Shown: positions 1 to 9,305 of the stretch, piece by piece
How the letters are laid out: every line of letters begins with the position of its first letter
Position numbering within the stretch: position 1 is the first letter of the stretch
Notes under the pieces: model-generated
What the model saw: the letters and a program-made list of their open reading frames with translations, nothing else
The model's database searches: none
Told to the model about the DNA's origin: nothing
Position numbers and translations under genes: made by a program
Assembly (NCBI GenBank): GCA_023382675.1
Contig: JAHDWN010000018.1
Location: forward strand, 44,905-108,904
Direction of reading: 5' to 3'
DNA: 64,000 bases
Source of the DNA: Anaerolineae bacterium
GTDB lineage: Bacteria; Chloroflexota; Anaerolineae; Aggregatilineales; Phototrophicaceae

Positions 1-805
1 CGACGACAACGGCGAAATACAGCGCCAGTATGAAGGAAACGAAGCCAATGAACACGTTTTGTGCCAGCTTGACGACCGCTGCTACCGACTGCGCTTCCGG
101 CCCGTAGATCGTGCCCGCGCCGACGACGGCTGCTGTCGTATCGATGTTGCCGCCGAACCAGCCGCCAGCCACCGCCGGGCTGAGGCCGAGCGCATGGGCG
201 ATGCTGGGCATGAGCACCATCAGCGGCAGTGCGGTCAGGATGACCAGCGTCGTGATGTATGTGACCTGCTCGCGTTTCGCCTGCACCGCGCCCGCTGCCG
301 CAATCGCCGCCGAGACGCCGCAGATCGAGACCGCCGATGCCATCACCGCCTTGGTGCGCGCTTCGATCTTCATGCGCCCGCCCAGCCACCAGGTGAACAT
401 GAACACCGACGACACCATGATCACGGCCTGTATCAGCCCGCCAGCGCCGATGGCGAACAGATCGCCCAGGCTGATGCGCGCGCCGAGCAGCACCAGCCCG
501 ATCTTGAGGAAAAACTCCGTCCGCAGCGCCGGACGCACGTAGTCGTGCAGCCGCAGCGCGCGCAAGATCAGGTTGGCGATCAGGCCGACGATGACCGCCG
601 TCAGCGGGTATTCGAACGGGTTGGAGGCCACGCCCTGCGCGCGGAAGCTCGCCGCGATCCAGCGGTCGATCTCCGCCACCAGCAGGGTGAGCACGATGAG
701 CAGCACCAGCCCGACCCAGAAGCCGCCGCGCTTCGGTGCGGCGCTCGTCACCACCTCATCAACCTGAGGCGTTCCTGATTTGTTGATTGATTCCGCGCTT
801 GCCAC
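1..805 (-). CDS. YeiH/UPF0324-family membrane transporter (putative sulfate exporter), 3' end outside window
   Basis: Reading the minus strand from a GTG at 803-805 (preceded by an AGGTG-type ribosome site) gives about 268 residues with no stop before the window edge, so the C-terminus is missing. The protein has a short polar N-terminus and then many hydrophobic segments. The stretch with GGWFGGNIDTTAAVVGAG followed by AVVKLAQNV matches the conserved core of the UPF0324/YeiH family, which are about 10-TM inner-membrane proteins annotated as putative sulfate exporters. It starts 20 bp after a small membrane-anchored gene, and both follow pheS on the same strand. The substrate is unproven in this family, so the transport role is a family-level inference. 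The family assignment is fairly secure. Confidence 0.8.
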   Translation of the reverse strand, partial: MASAESINKSGTPQVDEVVTSAAPKRGGFWVGLVLLIVLTLLVAEIDRWIAASFRAQGVASNPFEYPLTAVIVGLIANLILRALRLHDYVRPALRTEFFLKIGLVLLGARISLGDLFAIGAGGLIQAVIMVSSVFMFTWWLGGRMKIEARTKAVMASAVSICGVSAAIAAAGAVQAKREQVTYITTLVILTALPLMVLMPSIAHALGLSPAVAGGWFGGNIDTTAAVVGAGTIYGPEAQSVAAVVKLAQNVFIGFVSFILALYFAVVV

Positions 806-825
806 GTCTCTTTCACCTCATTTCT

Positions 826-1263
826 TTAGCGTGTGAACAGCCCGAACGGCGCCCAACGCAAAATCGGATCGGTCGTGAAAGTCACGACAAGATCGCCGTC
901 GCACTGGTTGTCGAGGGTCAGCAGTGCGCCATCTGGCGGGTAGCTCAACGTCAGATCCTGGGTTGCGTTCGCGCTGATCGCGCCATTGGCGCACGTCAGT
1001 GCATAGACCGTTTGATTCTCGAAGCGAGTCGGCATATCGGCGGGCAGGGCAAGCGCCTCGCTGCCGAGCGTCGCACTGGCTTTCCAACCGCTCAGCGCAC
1101 GCGCCGTGCCATCCACGCTCGCGCCGGGGGCGGCGCTCAATTTGACGCTCAGCGCGCCCGGCCCCAGCAGCCCGAAGCCGAGCACCGCCACGATCACCAG
1201 CCCGACAATCGTCGCCAGCCAGTCTTCGGATAAGCGAAAACCTCGCCCAGTTTCATTTGCCAT
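826..1263 (-). CDS. Small single-pass membrane protein, unknown function
   Basis: 145 residues. A short basic/polar N-terminus is followed by one strongly hydrophobic segment at about residues 17-38, then an extracytoplasmic domain of about 105 residues rich in Ala, Thr and Ser. I do not recognise the soluble domain. The gene ends 20 bp before the YeiH-like gene and begins 34 bp after pheS, so all three are probably cotranscribed. The tight pairing with the transporter suggests an accessory or partner subunit, which is inference from position only. The ORF is real by its spacing and its typical membrane-protein composition. It could also be an independent envelope protein. Confidence 0.65.
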   Translation of the reverse strand: MANETGRGFRLSEDWLATIVGLVIVAVLGFGLLGPGALSVKLSAAPGASVDGTARALSGWKASATLGSEALALPADMPTRFENQTVYALTCANGAISANATQDLTLSYPPDGALLTLDNQCDGDLVVTFTTDPILRWAPFGLFTR

Positions 1264-1297
1264 GTCTACCTCACTCGATCAACGGCACGTATCGCCG

Positions 1298-2332
1298 TCA
1301 GAACTGCTCCAGAAAACGCAAATCATTCCCCCAGAAGTAGCGGATATCCTCGATGCCGTGCATCAACATCGCCATGCGTTCTGGGCCGAAGCCGAACGCG
1401 AAGCCGCTCCAGACGGACGGATCGTAACCGCCGTTGCGCAGCACGACCGGGTGTACCATGCCGCTGCCGCAGATCTCCAGCCAGCCGCTGTATTTGCAGA
1501 CGCGGCAGCCGTCGCCGTGGCAGAGAAAGCACTCGACATCGACTTCCATGCTCGGCTCGGTGAACGGGAAGTATGACGCGCGGAAGCGCACCCTGGCATC
1601 TGCACCAAACATGCGTCGCGCAAAGGCCGCGATCGTGCCCTTGAGATCGGTCATGCGGATGTTGCGGCCAATCGCCAGCCCTTCCACCTGGTGGAACTGG
1701 ATCTCGCTGCGCGGCGTGATCTGCTCGTAGCGATAGCACATGCCCGGCAGGATCACGCGGATCGGCTTGCTGCCATCTTCGCCGAGCTCGCGCATGGCGC
1801 GGATCTGCCCCGGCGAGGTGTGCGTGCGCAGGATGACGTTCGGCTCGGTTGTGTAGAACGTGTCCTGCATGTCGCGCGCCGGGTGATGCGGCGGGATGTT
1901 GAGCAGCGTGAAGTTGGTGTCGTCGTCTTCCACGTCGCGGCTGCGGTAGACCTGGAAGCCCATGTCGCCCCAGATGTGATAGAACTGGCGCAGCGTCTGC
2001 GTGCTGGGATGCAAACCGCCGGTTGGACGCGGACGCCCCGGCAGGGTCACGTCGATCTGGCCTTCTTCCAGGTCGCGAGCCAGATCCTGCTCTATGATCA
2101 GCTTCTCGCGCGCCTCGTAAGCCTGTGTCAGCGCGACCTTGATCTCGTTGGCGCGCTTGCCGAAGGCCGCCCGCTGCTCCGCCGGAAGCTGCCCGACGCC
2201 GCGCAGCATCCCCGTCAGCCAGCCGCTGCGCCCCAGCGTCTCGCGCTCCCATTCCGCCAGCCCTGCGCCCTCAGCGATTTGCTCCAACGCTGCTGCCGCC
2301 TGCTTGTACTGCGTTTCGAGTTGTTCGAGCAT
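1298..2332 (-). CDS. pheS: Phenylalanine--tRNA ligase alpha subunit
   Basis: About 345 residues, the normal length for bacterial PheS, the catalytic subunit of the class II (alpha-beta)2 enzyme that charges tRNA-Phe. An N-terminal coiled-coil (residues 1-100) is followed by the class II core. Motif 2 is visible around RYEQITPRSEIQFHQVEG and motif 3 as GFGPERMAML near the C-terminus. A Cys-rich loop (CFLCHGDGCRVC) of the type found in many PheS proteins lies between them. The ATG at 2332 is preferred over the GTG at 2338 because AGGCGAG lies at a suitable distance only from the ATG. A Phe-specific T-box leader lies directly upstream. The usual partner pheT is not next to it: the following genes encode membrane proteins. 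Confidence 0.95.
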   Translation of the reverse strand: MLEQLETQYKQAAAALEQIAEGAGLAEWERETLGRSGWLTGMLRGVGQLPAEQRAAFGKRANEIKVALTQAYEAREKLIIEQDLARDLEEGQIDVTLPGRPRPTGGLHPSTQTLRQFYHIWGDMGFQVYRSRDVEDDDTNFTLLNIPPHHPARDMQDTFYTTEPNVILRTHTSPGQIRAMRELGEDGSKPIRVILPGMCYRYEQITPRSEIQFHQVEGLAIGRNIRMTDLKGTIAAFARRMFGADARVRFRASYFPFTEPSMEVDVECFLCHGDGCRVCKYSGWLEICGSGMVHPVVLRNGGYDPSVWSGFAFGFGPERMAMLMHGIEDIRYFWGNDLRFLEQF

Positions 2333-2352
2333 AGCCACTCGCCTTTAGCTAA

Positions 2353-2395
2353 GAAAACAAAAACGCCCTCGCCCCATTCAGGGACGAGAGCGTTG
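2353..2395 (-). terminator. Intrinsic terminator of the pheS T-box leader
   Basis: The minus strand reads AACGCTCTCGTCCC, a TGAAT loop, then GGGGCGAGGGCGTT followed by a T-run. This is a strong GC-rich hairpin plus U-tract directly after the T-box sequence, as expected for a tRNA-controlled attenuator upstream of pheS. Confidence 0.9.
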
Positions 2396-2636
2396 TAGCT
2401 CCCGCGGTACCACCCTGCTTGACGACGCGTGTGCGCCGTCCGCTTCATTACCCGGTCACGTCCGGGTGCGACGGAACGAACTACTCAGCCAACTGCCTGT
2501 GTGGGCAATCCGCCGTTCCTTCGTTCGGCTCTGGAGCGAATTCCGCGCCTGCTGCCTGCCGGGGCTTTCAGCCTACTGGCCCCTGGCTCTCTGATGGCGC
2601 ATCGTGCGCGCACGTTCTCCGTCATCGCCTTTGTCA
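2353..2636 (-). promoter_or_regulatory. T-box riboswitch leader (phenylalanine-specific) of pheS
   Basis: On the minus strand the leader carries the hallmark T-box GGGTGGTACCGCGG (complement of 2401-2416), which pairs with the uncharged tRNA acceptor end, immediately followed by a terminator hairpin. Upstream, the Stem I elements AGAGAGC and GCTGAAAGC are present. They are followed by a specifier region reading GGAATTCGCTCC, in which TTC (complement of 2538-2540) sits where the specifier codon is expected. TTC is a phenylalanine codon and the downstream gene is pheS, so the reading is self-consistent. The mechanism, antitermination when tRNA-Phe is uncharged, is established for the class. The boundaries are approximate. 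Confidence 0.93.
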
Positions 2637-2642
2637 TTTCGT

Positions 2643-2672
2643 ATTATGCAGCCCGGAGACAGAGGGTGTCAA
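2643..2672 (-). promoter_or_regulatory. Sigma70-type promoter for the pheS leader
   Basis: On the minus strand, TTGACA (complement of 2667-2672) is followed after 18 bp by CATAAT (complement of 2643-2648). It lies just upstream of the first T-box stem elements, so it is well placed to start the leader transcript near 2636. Its upstream edge is close to the start of a dispersed repeat. Confidence 0.7.
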
Positions 2673-2689
2673 CCCTCGGCTTGGGCGTA

Positions 2690-2850
2690 GGTGCATTGGG
2701 AAATGGGGGCAAATACTCGTCGCCAGGGAATGAAATCCCCTGGCTAGATCTGCGCCTCCTACGGAGGCTGGTAGGCGCAATGACTGCTGAAACAGCCCTC
2801 GGAGAGGGCGTTTTCATAGCCCGTCCCATTTCATGGGCGGGCGCGGGCGT
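2690..2850. repeat. Modular hairpin repeat, copy 1
   Basis: A non-coding segment made of consecutive short palindromes: GCCAGGGAATGAAATCCCC-type, GCGCCTCCTACGGAGGC, AGCCCTCGGAGAGGGCG, and AGCCCGTCCCATTTCATGGGCGGGC-type. The same ordered modules recur at 16088-16232 with small differences, so this is a dispersed repeat and not a gene. It lies between the pheS promoter and the DUF423 gene. Small ORFs that cross it are artefacts. Confidence 0.85.
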
Positions 2851-2976
2851 GCCCAAAAACTCGAATGCACTTGCTTGGGCAGTGTACAATCGCAGAGAAA
2901 TTTCGTCTGAATCTGGCTCTCGGCACACGTCAATCAACCCGCGCCGAACGCCAACCGCTATCTGGAGCAGTCGCTC

Positions 2977-3363
2977 ATGTCTCGCAGCCTGATCGTTACC
3001 GCCGCTGTCTTCGGCGTTCTGGGTGTCGCCATTGGCGCATTCGGATCGCACGGCCTGGCGGTGCACTTCGAAGCCAACCCTGATCTGCGCCCAACCTTCG
3101 ACACCGCTACTCAGTATCACCAACTGCACGCGCTCGCCATTCTGGCGGCGGCCTGGCTCGTCACACGCGGCGGACGCGGCGCGCGCTGGGCGGGCTACGC
3201 GGGCATCCTGTTCGCCGTCGGCATCGTCCTGTTCAGCGGCGCGCTCTACGGCATCAGCATGTTAGAGATTCGGCCGCTGGGTGCGGTCGCGCCGCTCGGT
3301 GGGGTGGCCTTGATCGCGGGCTGGGCCTGTATCGGCATCGCCGGCTGGCTCACACGTGAATAA
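2977..3363 (+). CDS. DUF423-family small integral membrane protein
   Basis: 128 residues, the usual length for DUF423 (YgdD-like) proteins. Four hydrophobic segments are visible (about 5-25, 48-66, 73-92 and 97-124). The family landmark is TATQYHQLHALAIL, with its conserved Tyr-His...His pattern, between the first two membrane segments, preceded by the GAFGSHGL motif. The function of the family is unknown. It is a lone plus-strand gene between the pheS leader and the convergent clpX terminator. A TACAAT hexamer at 2884-2889 could be its -10 box. The family assignment is secure. Confidence 0.88.
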   Translation: MSRSLIVTAAVFGVLGVAIGAFGSHGLAVHFEANPDLRPTFDTATQYHQLHALAILAAAWLVTRGGRGARWAGYAGILFAVGIVLFSGALYGISMLEIRPLGAVAPLGGVALIAGWACIGIAGWLTRE

Positions 3364-3378
3364 TCCGCGTCATCGACA

Positions 3379-3411
3379 ACAAAAAAGGCGTCCCGTTCAG
3401 GAACGCCTTAT
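3379..3411 (-). terminator. Intrinsic terminator after clpX
   Basis: The minus strand reads AAGGCGTTCC, a TGAA loop, GGGACGCCTT and then six T. It lies 22 bp downstream of the clpX stop, between convergent genes, and closes the tig-clpP-clpX transcription unit. It abuts the end of the DUF423 gene and may also help terminate that transcript. Confidence 0.88.
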
Positions 3412-3432
3412 AAGCTCACAACTGAAAGCCGG

Positions 3433-4715
<1,283 letters not shown>

Positions 4716-4719
<4 letters not shown>

Positions 4720-5339
4720 TTGCCATTTACCCCTGCTATCACTGCGGCCTTAGCGCCTTCCAAAACGGCGTCGATTAAACCGTAGTCGACTGCCTTTTTG
4801 GCGTCAAAGTAAACGTCGCGGTCGGTATCCCGCTCAATGGTTTCTTTGTCTTTGCCGGTGTGCTTCATCAGAATTTGATTCAGCGACTCCTTCAAGCGCA
4901 TGATCTCGTTCGCCTGGATGACGATGTCGCTCGCCTGACCCTGCGCGCCGCCGAGCGGTTGGTGCATGTGGATCGTGGCGTTGGGCAGCGCGTAACGCAG
5001 GCCGTGCGAACCGGCAGTCAACAGCACCGTGCCGAAGCTCGCCGTCAGGCCGACAGCGGTCGTGCTGACCGGGGCGCTGATCTGCTGCATCGTGTCGTAC
5101 ATCGCCAGACCGGCATAGACGACACCGCCGGGTGAGTTGATGAACATCTGAATCTGGCGGTCGGGGTCTTCGCGCTGCAAGAACAGCAACTGCGCCACGA
5201 TCAGGTTGGCGATCTGATCGTTGATCGGCGTTCCGAGCATGATGATGCGTTCTTTCAGCAGCAGCGAGTAGATGTCATACGCGCGCTCGCCGCGACTGCC
5301 TTGTTCGATGACCATCGGGATCAGGTTATAGGCATTCAT
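4716..5339 (-). CDS. clpP: ATP-dependent Clp protease proteolytic subunit ClpP
   Basis: 207 residues, family-typical. The catalytic Ser is Ser101 in GLTASFGT and the catalytic His is His126 in HMHQP; the Asp lies in the TDRD motif near the C-terminus. The INSPGG strand motif is also clear. The residues around the nucleophile (TASFG) differ from the common AASMG, but the triad is complete. ClpP forms the tetradecameric chamber that degrades substrates delivered by ClpX. The gene lies 24 bp after tig and overlaps clpX by 4 bp, so the three are almost certainly one operon. Confidence 0.96.
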
Positions 5340-5363
5340 GAGTGTTTTTCGCTCCTATCGAGC

Positions 5364-6887
5364 CTATGCTTCTTGTTCTGACGATTGTGACGCGGCATCA
5401 CTTACCTCAGCGGTAGTTTCTGCCTCGCTGTTGGCTGCCTCTGTCTCGGCCTCCTCGCTTATGGAAGCTGCCGGTTCACTGCCGATTTCGGGGTCTTCGC
5501 CGCGCGCAATCGCAGCGATCCGCTCCAGGATGAGATCGCGCATCATCGACTCACGGATCGAGTCGCGCAGTCGGTCGTTATCGAACAGGGCGCGCGCTTG
5601 GGCGCGTTCCGATTCATTGATCGTGCCTATCATCTCATCCAGCCGCGCTTCGAGAGCGGCGTCGGTTACGTCGAGCTGCTCGGCAATACCGATTTCGCGC
5701 AGCGTCAAGCTGCGGCGGACGATCTGCTCTGCGCTTGGGCGATACTGCGCAACCAGATCATTGATCGACTGGCGATAGATTTGCATGTAATCATTCAAGG
5801 TCAGGCGATTCTGACGCAGGTTTTCATCCAGCCGCTCCAGAAGCTGCTGCACCTGATCCATGACCATCGCGTCGGGATACTTGATCTCGGCCTGGTCCAT
5901 CATAGTGTCGAGTGCGCTGTTGGTGTATTTGTCGAGCGCTTCCTTATCCATCTCGCGCTGCATGTTTTCGCGTGTGCGCACCCGCAGTTCGAGCAGCGTC
6001 AGCGGCTTTTCTTCTTCTGCTGTCACGCGCGCCGCCAGATCGTCATTGAGCGGGGGCAGCGTCACGTTCTCGACCTTCTTGACGCCTACGTCGAACTTGA
6101 CTTTCTTGCCGGGATACTTCTCATCATCCTCAGGCAGCGTCAGTTCGAAGTCGAGGTTGTCGCCTGCGTTCGCGCCGACAATGGCCTCGCTGAAACCAGG
6201 AATCGGATCGTCCGCCGGGTCGAGCATGAACCATTCGCCGTGTGCGTGCATGAACGTCACGTCGTCATCATCATGATCGTGGTCATGTTCGTGATCGTGT
6301 TCATCGGCGTCTTCGTCGTGCTCGTCGTCCGCATCTGTTTCATGTTCGTCATCATGTTCGTCTTCAAGCTCAATGACGCTGTGAATATCGAGTGTGACAC
6401 GGTCTCCGAGGGCGGCGGGGCGGGTGCTGTCTTCGACGACAGCCTGTTCCATCTGCAAATGCTTCAAAACCCGATCAAGCTGCTCATCGGTGACTTCCGG
6501 CGCGGTGTAGTCCAGGCGCACGTCGCGGTAGTTGTTCAGGCTCACGGTCGGCTGGAGCGGGACAGTGAACGTCAGCGTCGGCGTCGGCTCGACGTGATAT
6601 TCTTCCAGGGCGCCGGGGCCATACGGCTCCAACTTCGATTCATCCAGTGCCTCACGATAAACATCATTGCTGATGATCTCGACCGCGTCTTCGACGATGG
6701 CTTCTTCGCCTACGTACTTGGCAATCACGCGGTAGGGCGCTTTGCCTTTGCGGAAGCCGGGGATATTGATTTTTTTCGAGATCCGCTGGGCAGCGGTTTG
6801 CTTGGCTTTTTCTAGTGTTTGGGTCTCAAGTTCGACGACCATGCGGGCGGTATGGTCGTCTCGGCGTTCAGTTTGAATGTTCAACAC
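5364..6887 (-). CDS. tig: Trigger factor, with an Asp/His-rich insertion
   Basis: 507 residues, longer than the usual 430-450. The N-terminal ribosome-binding domain has the signature GFRKGKAP. The FKBP-like PPIase domain and the all-helical C-terminal chaperone domain follow. The extra length comes mainly from an acidic, His-rich insertion in the PPIase domain (residues about 171-209, DNA 6261-6375), which contains repeated EHD, DEHD and HDHEHDHDH units, and from an acidic Ala/Glu/Ser tail. Trigger factor binds nascent chains at the ribosome exit. The insertion resembles metal-binding His-rich loops, such as the SlyD tail, but that role is inference. It is the first gene of tig-clpP-clpX. 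Confidence 0.93.
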   Translation of the reverse strand: MLNIQTERRDDHTARMVVELETQTLEKAKQTAAQRISKKINIPGFRKGKAPYRVIAKYVGEEAIVEDAVEIISNDVYREALDESKLEPYGPGALEEYHVEPTPTLTFTVPLQPTVSLNNYRDVRLDYTAPEVTDEQLDRVLKHLQMEQAVVEDSTRPAALGDRVTLDIHSVIELEDEHDDEHETDADDEHDEDADEHDHEHDHDHDDDDVTFMHAHGEWFMLDPADDPIPGFSEAIVGANAGDNLDFELTLPEDDEKYPGKKVKFDVGVKKVENVTLPPLNDDLAARVTAEEEKPLTLLELRVRTRENMQREMDKEALDKYTNSALDTMMDQAEIKYPDAMVMDQVQQLLERLDENLRQNRLTLNDYMQIYRQSINDLVAQYRPSAEQIVRRSLTLREIGIAEQLDVTDAALEARLDEMIGTINESERAQARALFDNDRLRDSIRESMMRDLILERIAAIARGEDPEIGSEPAASISEEAETEAANSEAETTAEVSDAASQSSEQEA

Positions 6888-6984
6888 GAATATCCCTGGA
6901 AATAGGTTGTGAACGGCACGGAAACATTAAAAGTCATTATAGCATCGGCACATGGGCATTTCTATATGAGGACTGATAGAGAAA

Positions 6985-8118
6985 TCAGCCTATAACAAGC
7001 CGTTCTTCGCCGCCCGGCGGCGGTAAGAGTTGAAACCAGGTCACGCCGGGGCGCAGCGCCAGCAGTTCACCCTCTGGCGAGACGAGCTGGATCAGCCGCG
7101 TGCGTTCAGGCCGCAGCCAGCGCGCCGCGTACTGCTGGCCGTCACGCAAGATGAGTGCATCGCCCTCGCCCCAGAGTTGAATTTCGATGCTGTAGCTGAT
7201 GACGCCCTGCCACTCGCTCTCGACGATATCCGTCTCGCGGTGGGCAGCGTAGAGGATGACGACGTTATCAGCCGCGACCTGCGCGCCGATGTTGGCGTCG
7301 GTATGTGGCAGGCCGTCGCTGAAGCGCAGGTACTGCCCGCGCCCGGCGTCATAGAGCCAGCCGACCTGGGTCGCCCGGTAGTGTAGATCGACGACCTGGG
7401 CTGGGCCGGTCGCCCCGGCGGGCGGGGCGGGGCTGAAGATCAGCCCGCGCAAATCCGGGCGCTGCGCGAAACCTTCCTGCGCCGCCAGACTGAAGACCGC
7501 GTCGGCGTTCATGAACAGGTTGTGTGGCGCGTCCAGCGTCTCGTCGCGCCAGAAATACGGCAGCGCATAAAGGACACCTTTGTAGGTGCGCTCGAAATAG
7601 TCGCCGGCATTGATGATGGCCTGCACGCCATCGCTCGCGCCGGAATAGCCGAGCAGTCCCTGAAACATCGGCACGAGTGTGTCATCGATCAGACGCGCGC
7701 TGCGGATCGAGCCGACACGAGCAGGCGCCTGGCTGTAGAAGACTGCTGAAAAGCGCGTCAGGCCGCCCTCTGCGTAATGCTCGAAAACCATGTCCGCCGC
7801 GCCGATCCCGGCCTGGGGCCGCACGAGCGGCGGCGCATTCGAAATCTTGACCACCAGTGGACGGCGGTTGAGGACGTTAGGATCGCTCACCGGGAGGCCG
7901 GTCAGCGGATTGACAGCGGGCGCGCTGGTCGGCACGGCAATCACGGACGGCGCAGTCGGGGTGTCCGGCGCTGTGCTCGTCGGCGGCGGCTGAAGCGCTG
8001 GCGCTGAGGTGAAGCAGCCCGCTGTCATCAGCGCGAGCAGGGTGACGCAGGCGAGTCTCACCGCCCGGATGAGAGCGGCTGTGCGTCGCGCGCTCGCCGC
8101 CGGTCTGTCAGTCGCCAT
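6985..8118 (-). CDS. DUF3048-domain lipoprotein (YerB-like)
   Basis: 377 residues. The N-terminus is basic, then hydrophobic, ending in a lipobox (LMTAGC, Cys35) and a Pro/Thr/Ser-rich linker typical of surface lipoproteins. From about residue 68, NPLTGLPV, RRPLVVKISNAP, RPQAGIGAADMVFE and EGGLTRFSAVF match the DUF3048 N-terminal domain, with the C-terminal DUF3048 domain after it. Bacillus YerB is the reference member; its biochemical role is unclear. It is monocistronic, divergent from the DUF4388 operon, and ends 98 bp before tig begins. The family assignment is strong; the function is unknown. Confidence 0.88.
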   Translation of the reverse strand: MATDRPAASARRTAALIRAVRLACVTLLALMTAGCFTSAPALQPPPTSTAPDTPTAPSVIAVPTSAPAVNPLTGLPVSDPNVLNRRPLVVKISNAPPLVRPQAGIGAADMVFEHYAEGGLTRFSAVFYSQAPARVGSIRSARLIDDTLVPMFQGLLGYSGASDGVQAIINAGDYFERTYKGVLYALPYFWRDETLDAPHNLFMNADAVFSLAAQEGFAQRPDLRGLIFSPAPPAGATGPAQVVDLHYRATQVGWLYDAGRGQYLRFSDGLPHTDANIGAQVAADNVVILYAAHRETDIVESEWQGVISYSIEIQLWGEGDALILRDGQQYAARWLRPERTRLIQLVSPEGELLALRPGVTWFQLLPPPGGEERLVIG

Positions 8119-8209
8119 TCGCCAGCACTCCGCAATTCTGACGGCGACTATGCAGCGTTAATTGTCCATCACGACAACTCAGCATAGAATAAAGTCGTGG
8201 TTGCATGTG

Positions 8210-8239
8210 TTGACTTTGTATCAAGGCTCTGTCTATAAT
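8210..8239 (+). promoter_or_regulatory. Sigma70-type promoter for the DUF4388-GTPase operon
   Basis: TTGACT (8210-8215), an 18-bp spacer and a perfect TATAAT (8234-8239). It would give a leader of about 150 nt before the ATG at 8394. I see no other coding or RNA feature in 8119-8393. Confidence 0.75.
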
Positions 8240-8393
8240 CCGAATCATATCATTGCAGCCCACAAATACAGTGCAACGTGATACTCGCGCAGGTCAAGCG
8301 CATAGTTGGTCGATATTGGCTGGTGTGCTTGACATTGTCCGGCAGGCGAAACCAGCGGACTTCAGGATTTCAGGCTTAGGTTAGGGAAAATCA

Positions 8394-9257
8394 ATGCCGC
8401 TTCAGGGCAATATCCGCGATTTCAGCACGACGCAGTTGCTCAACCTCATCAATCTGGCGGGCAAGACCGGGACGCTGACGATTTTCGAAGGCGTGCCGAC
8501 CGCCGAGAAAGATGCGATGGGGGGTGTCAAGATGGCACCGGGCAAAGAGCGAGCGCGCGTGGCCTTCAAGGTCGGCAAGCTCATCCATGCCGCGTTGGAC
8601 GATCAAGACGGCAATCTGGTGTCCGTGCTCAACAAAACCGGCAAACTGACGGTCGAACAGGCGCGCATCATCCGTGAACGTGCTTCGAACACGTCGGACA
8701 AAGCGCTGGCGCTGCTGCTAATCAACGCCAATTACGTCACGCAGAAGGATGTCGTCAGCAGCGTGCAGCAGCACACCCTTGATGTCGTCTACGATCTCTT
8801 GAGCTGGCACGAAGGCCCCTTCCGCTTTGATGACGACTCGTTGCCATCGGCGGATCGCATCATGGTGCCCATCGATCTCGAAAACGTCATCATCGAGGGC
8901 GCGCGTCGTATCAAGCAGAACGAAGTCTTGCTCGCTGAAATTCCTAATCTCGATCTGGCGCTCAAATTCCCCGAAAACGCAAAAGAGAAGTACAAAGGGG
9001 TGCATTTGAGTGTCGAAGAATGGCGGATTGTCTCGTTTGTCAATCCGAAGAACACCATGCGCCAGATCGCCAAAGCTAACAACATGTCGGACATGGAGAT
9101 GCGCCGCATCATTTATGGATTATTGCAAGCGGGTCTGGTGCTGCTCGTCAAGCCACCGCAGACGCAGCAGTTGGATGGCCGTCGTGTTGTACCGATGGCG
9201 CCTGCGGTTCAGGAAACCGTCGTCAGGCGGCTTATTGATCGTATTCGGTCGATCTAA
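8394..9257 (+). CDS. DUF4388 domain-containing protein (PatA N-terminal-like)
   Basis: 287 residues, cytoplasmic, with no membrane segment. The N-terminal part (PLQGNIRDFSTTQLLNLIN, then KTGTLTIFEG and ARVAFKVGKLIHA) is the DUF4388 pattern found in signalling proteins of Chloroflexota, Deinococcota, cyanobacteria and myxobacteria. The C-terminal third looks like a winged-helix segment (EEWRIVSFVNPKNTMRQIAKANNMSDMEMRRII in outline). It is followed 48 bp later by a small Ras-like GTPase, and this pairing suggests a polarity or signal-relay module in which the DUF4388 protein acts with the GTPase. The exact role is unknown. Confidence 0.82.
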   Translation: MPLQGNIRDFSTTQLLNLINLAGKTGTLTIFEGVPTAEKDAMGGVKMAPGKERARVAFKVGKLIHAALDDQDGNLVSVLNKTGKLTVEQARIIRERASNTSDKALALLLINANYVTQKDVVSSVQQHTLDVVYDLLSWHEGPFRFDDDSLPSADRIMVPIDLENVIIEGARRIKQNEVLLAEIPNLDLALKFPENAKEKYKGVHLSVEEWRIVSFVNPKNTMRQIAKANNMSDMEMRRIIYGLLQAGLVLLVKPPQTQQLDGRRVVPMAPAVQETVVRRLIDRIRSI

Positions 9258-9305
9258 TCGTACTTATCAGTCTTCAGGGACGTGCAGAAGAAGAGCAGAA
9301 CGCCT

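Noticed and set aside
1..805. Plus-strand open frames at the window start
   Set aside because: Their products are Arg/Asp-rich without motifs; the minus strand reads a clear YeiH-like membrane protein across the same bases.
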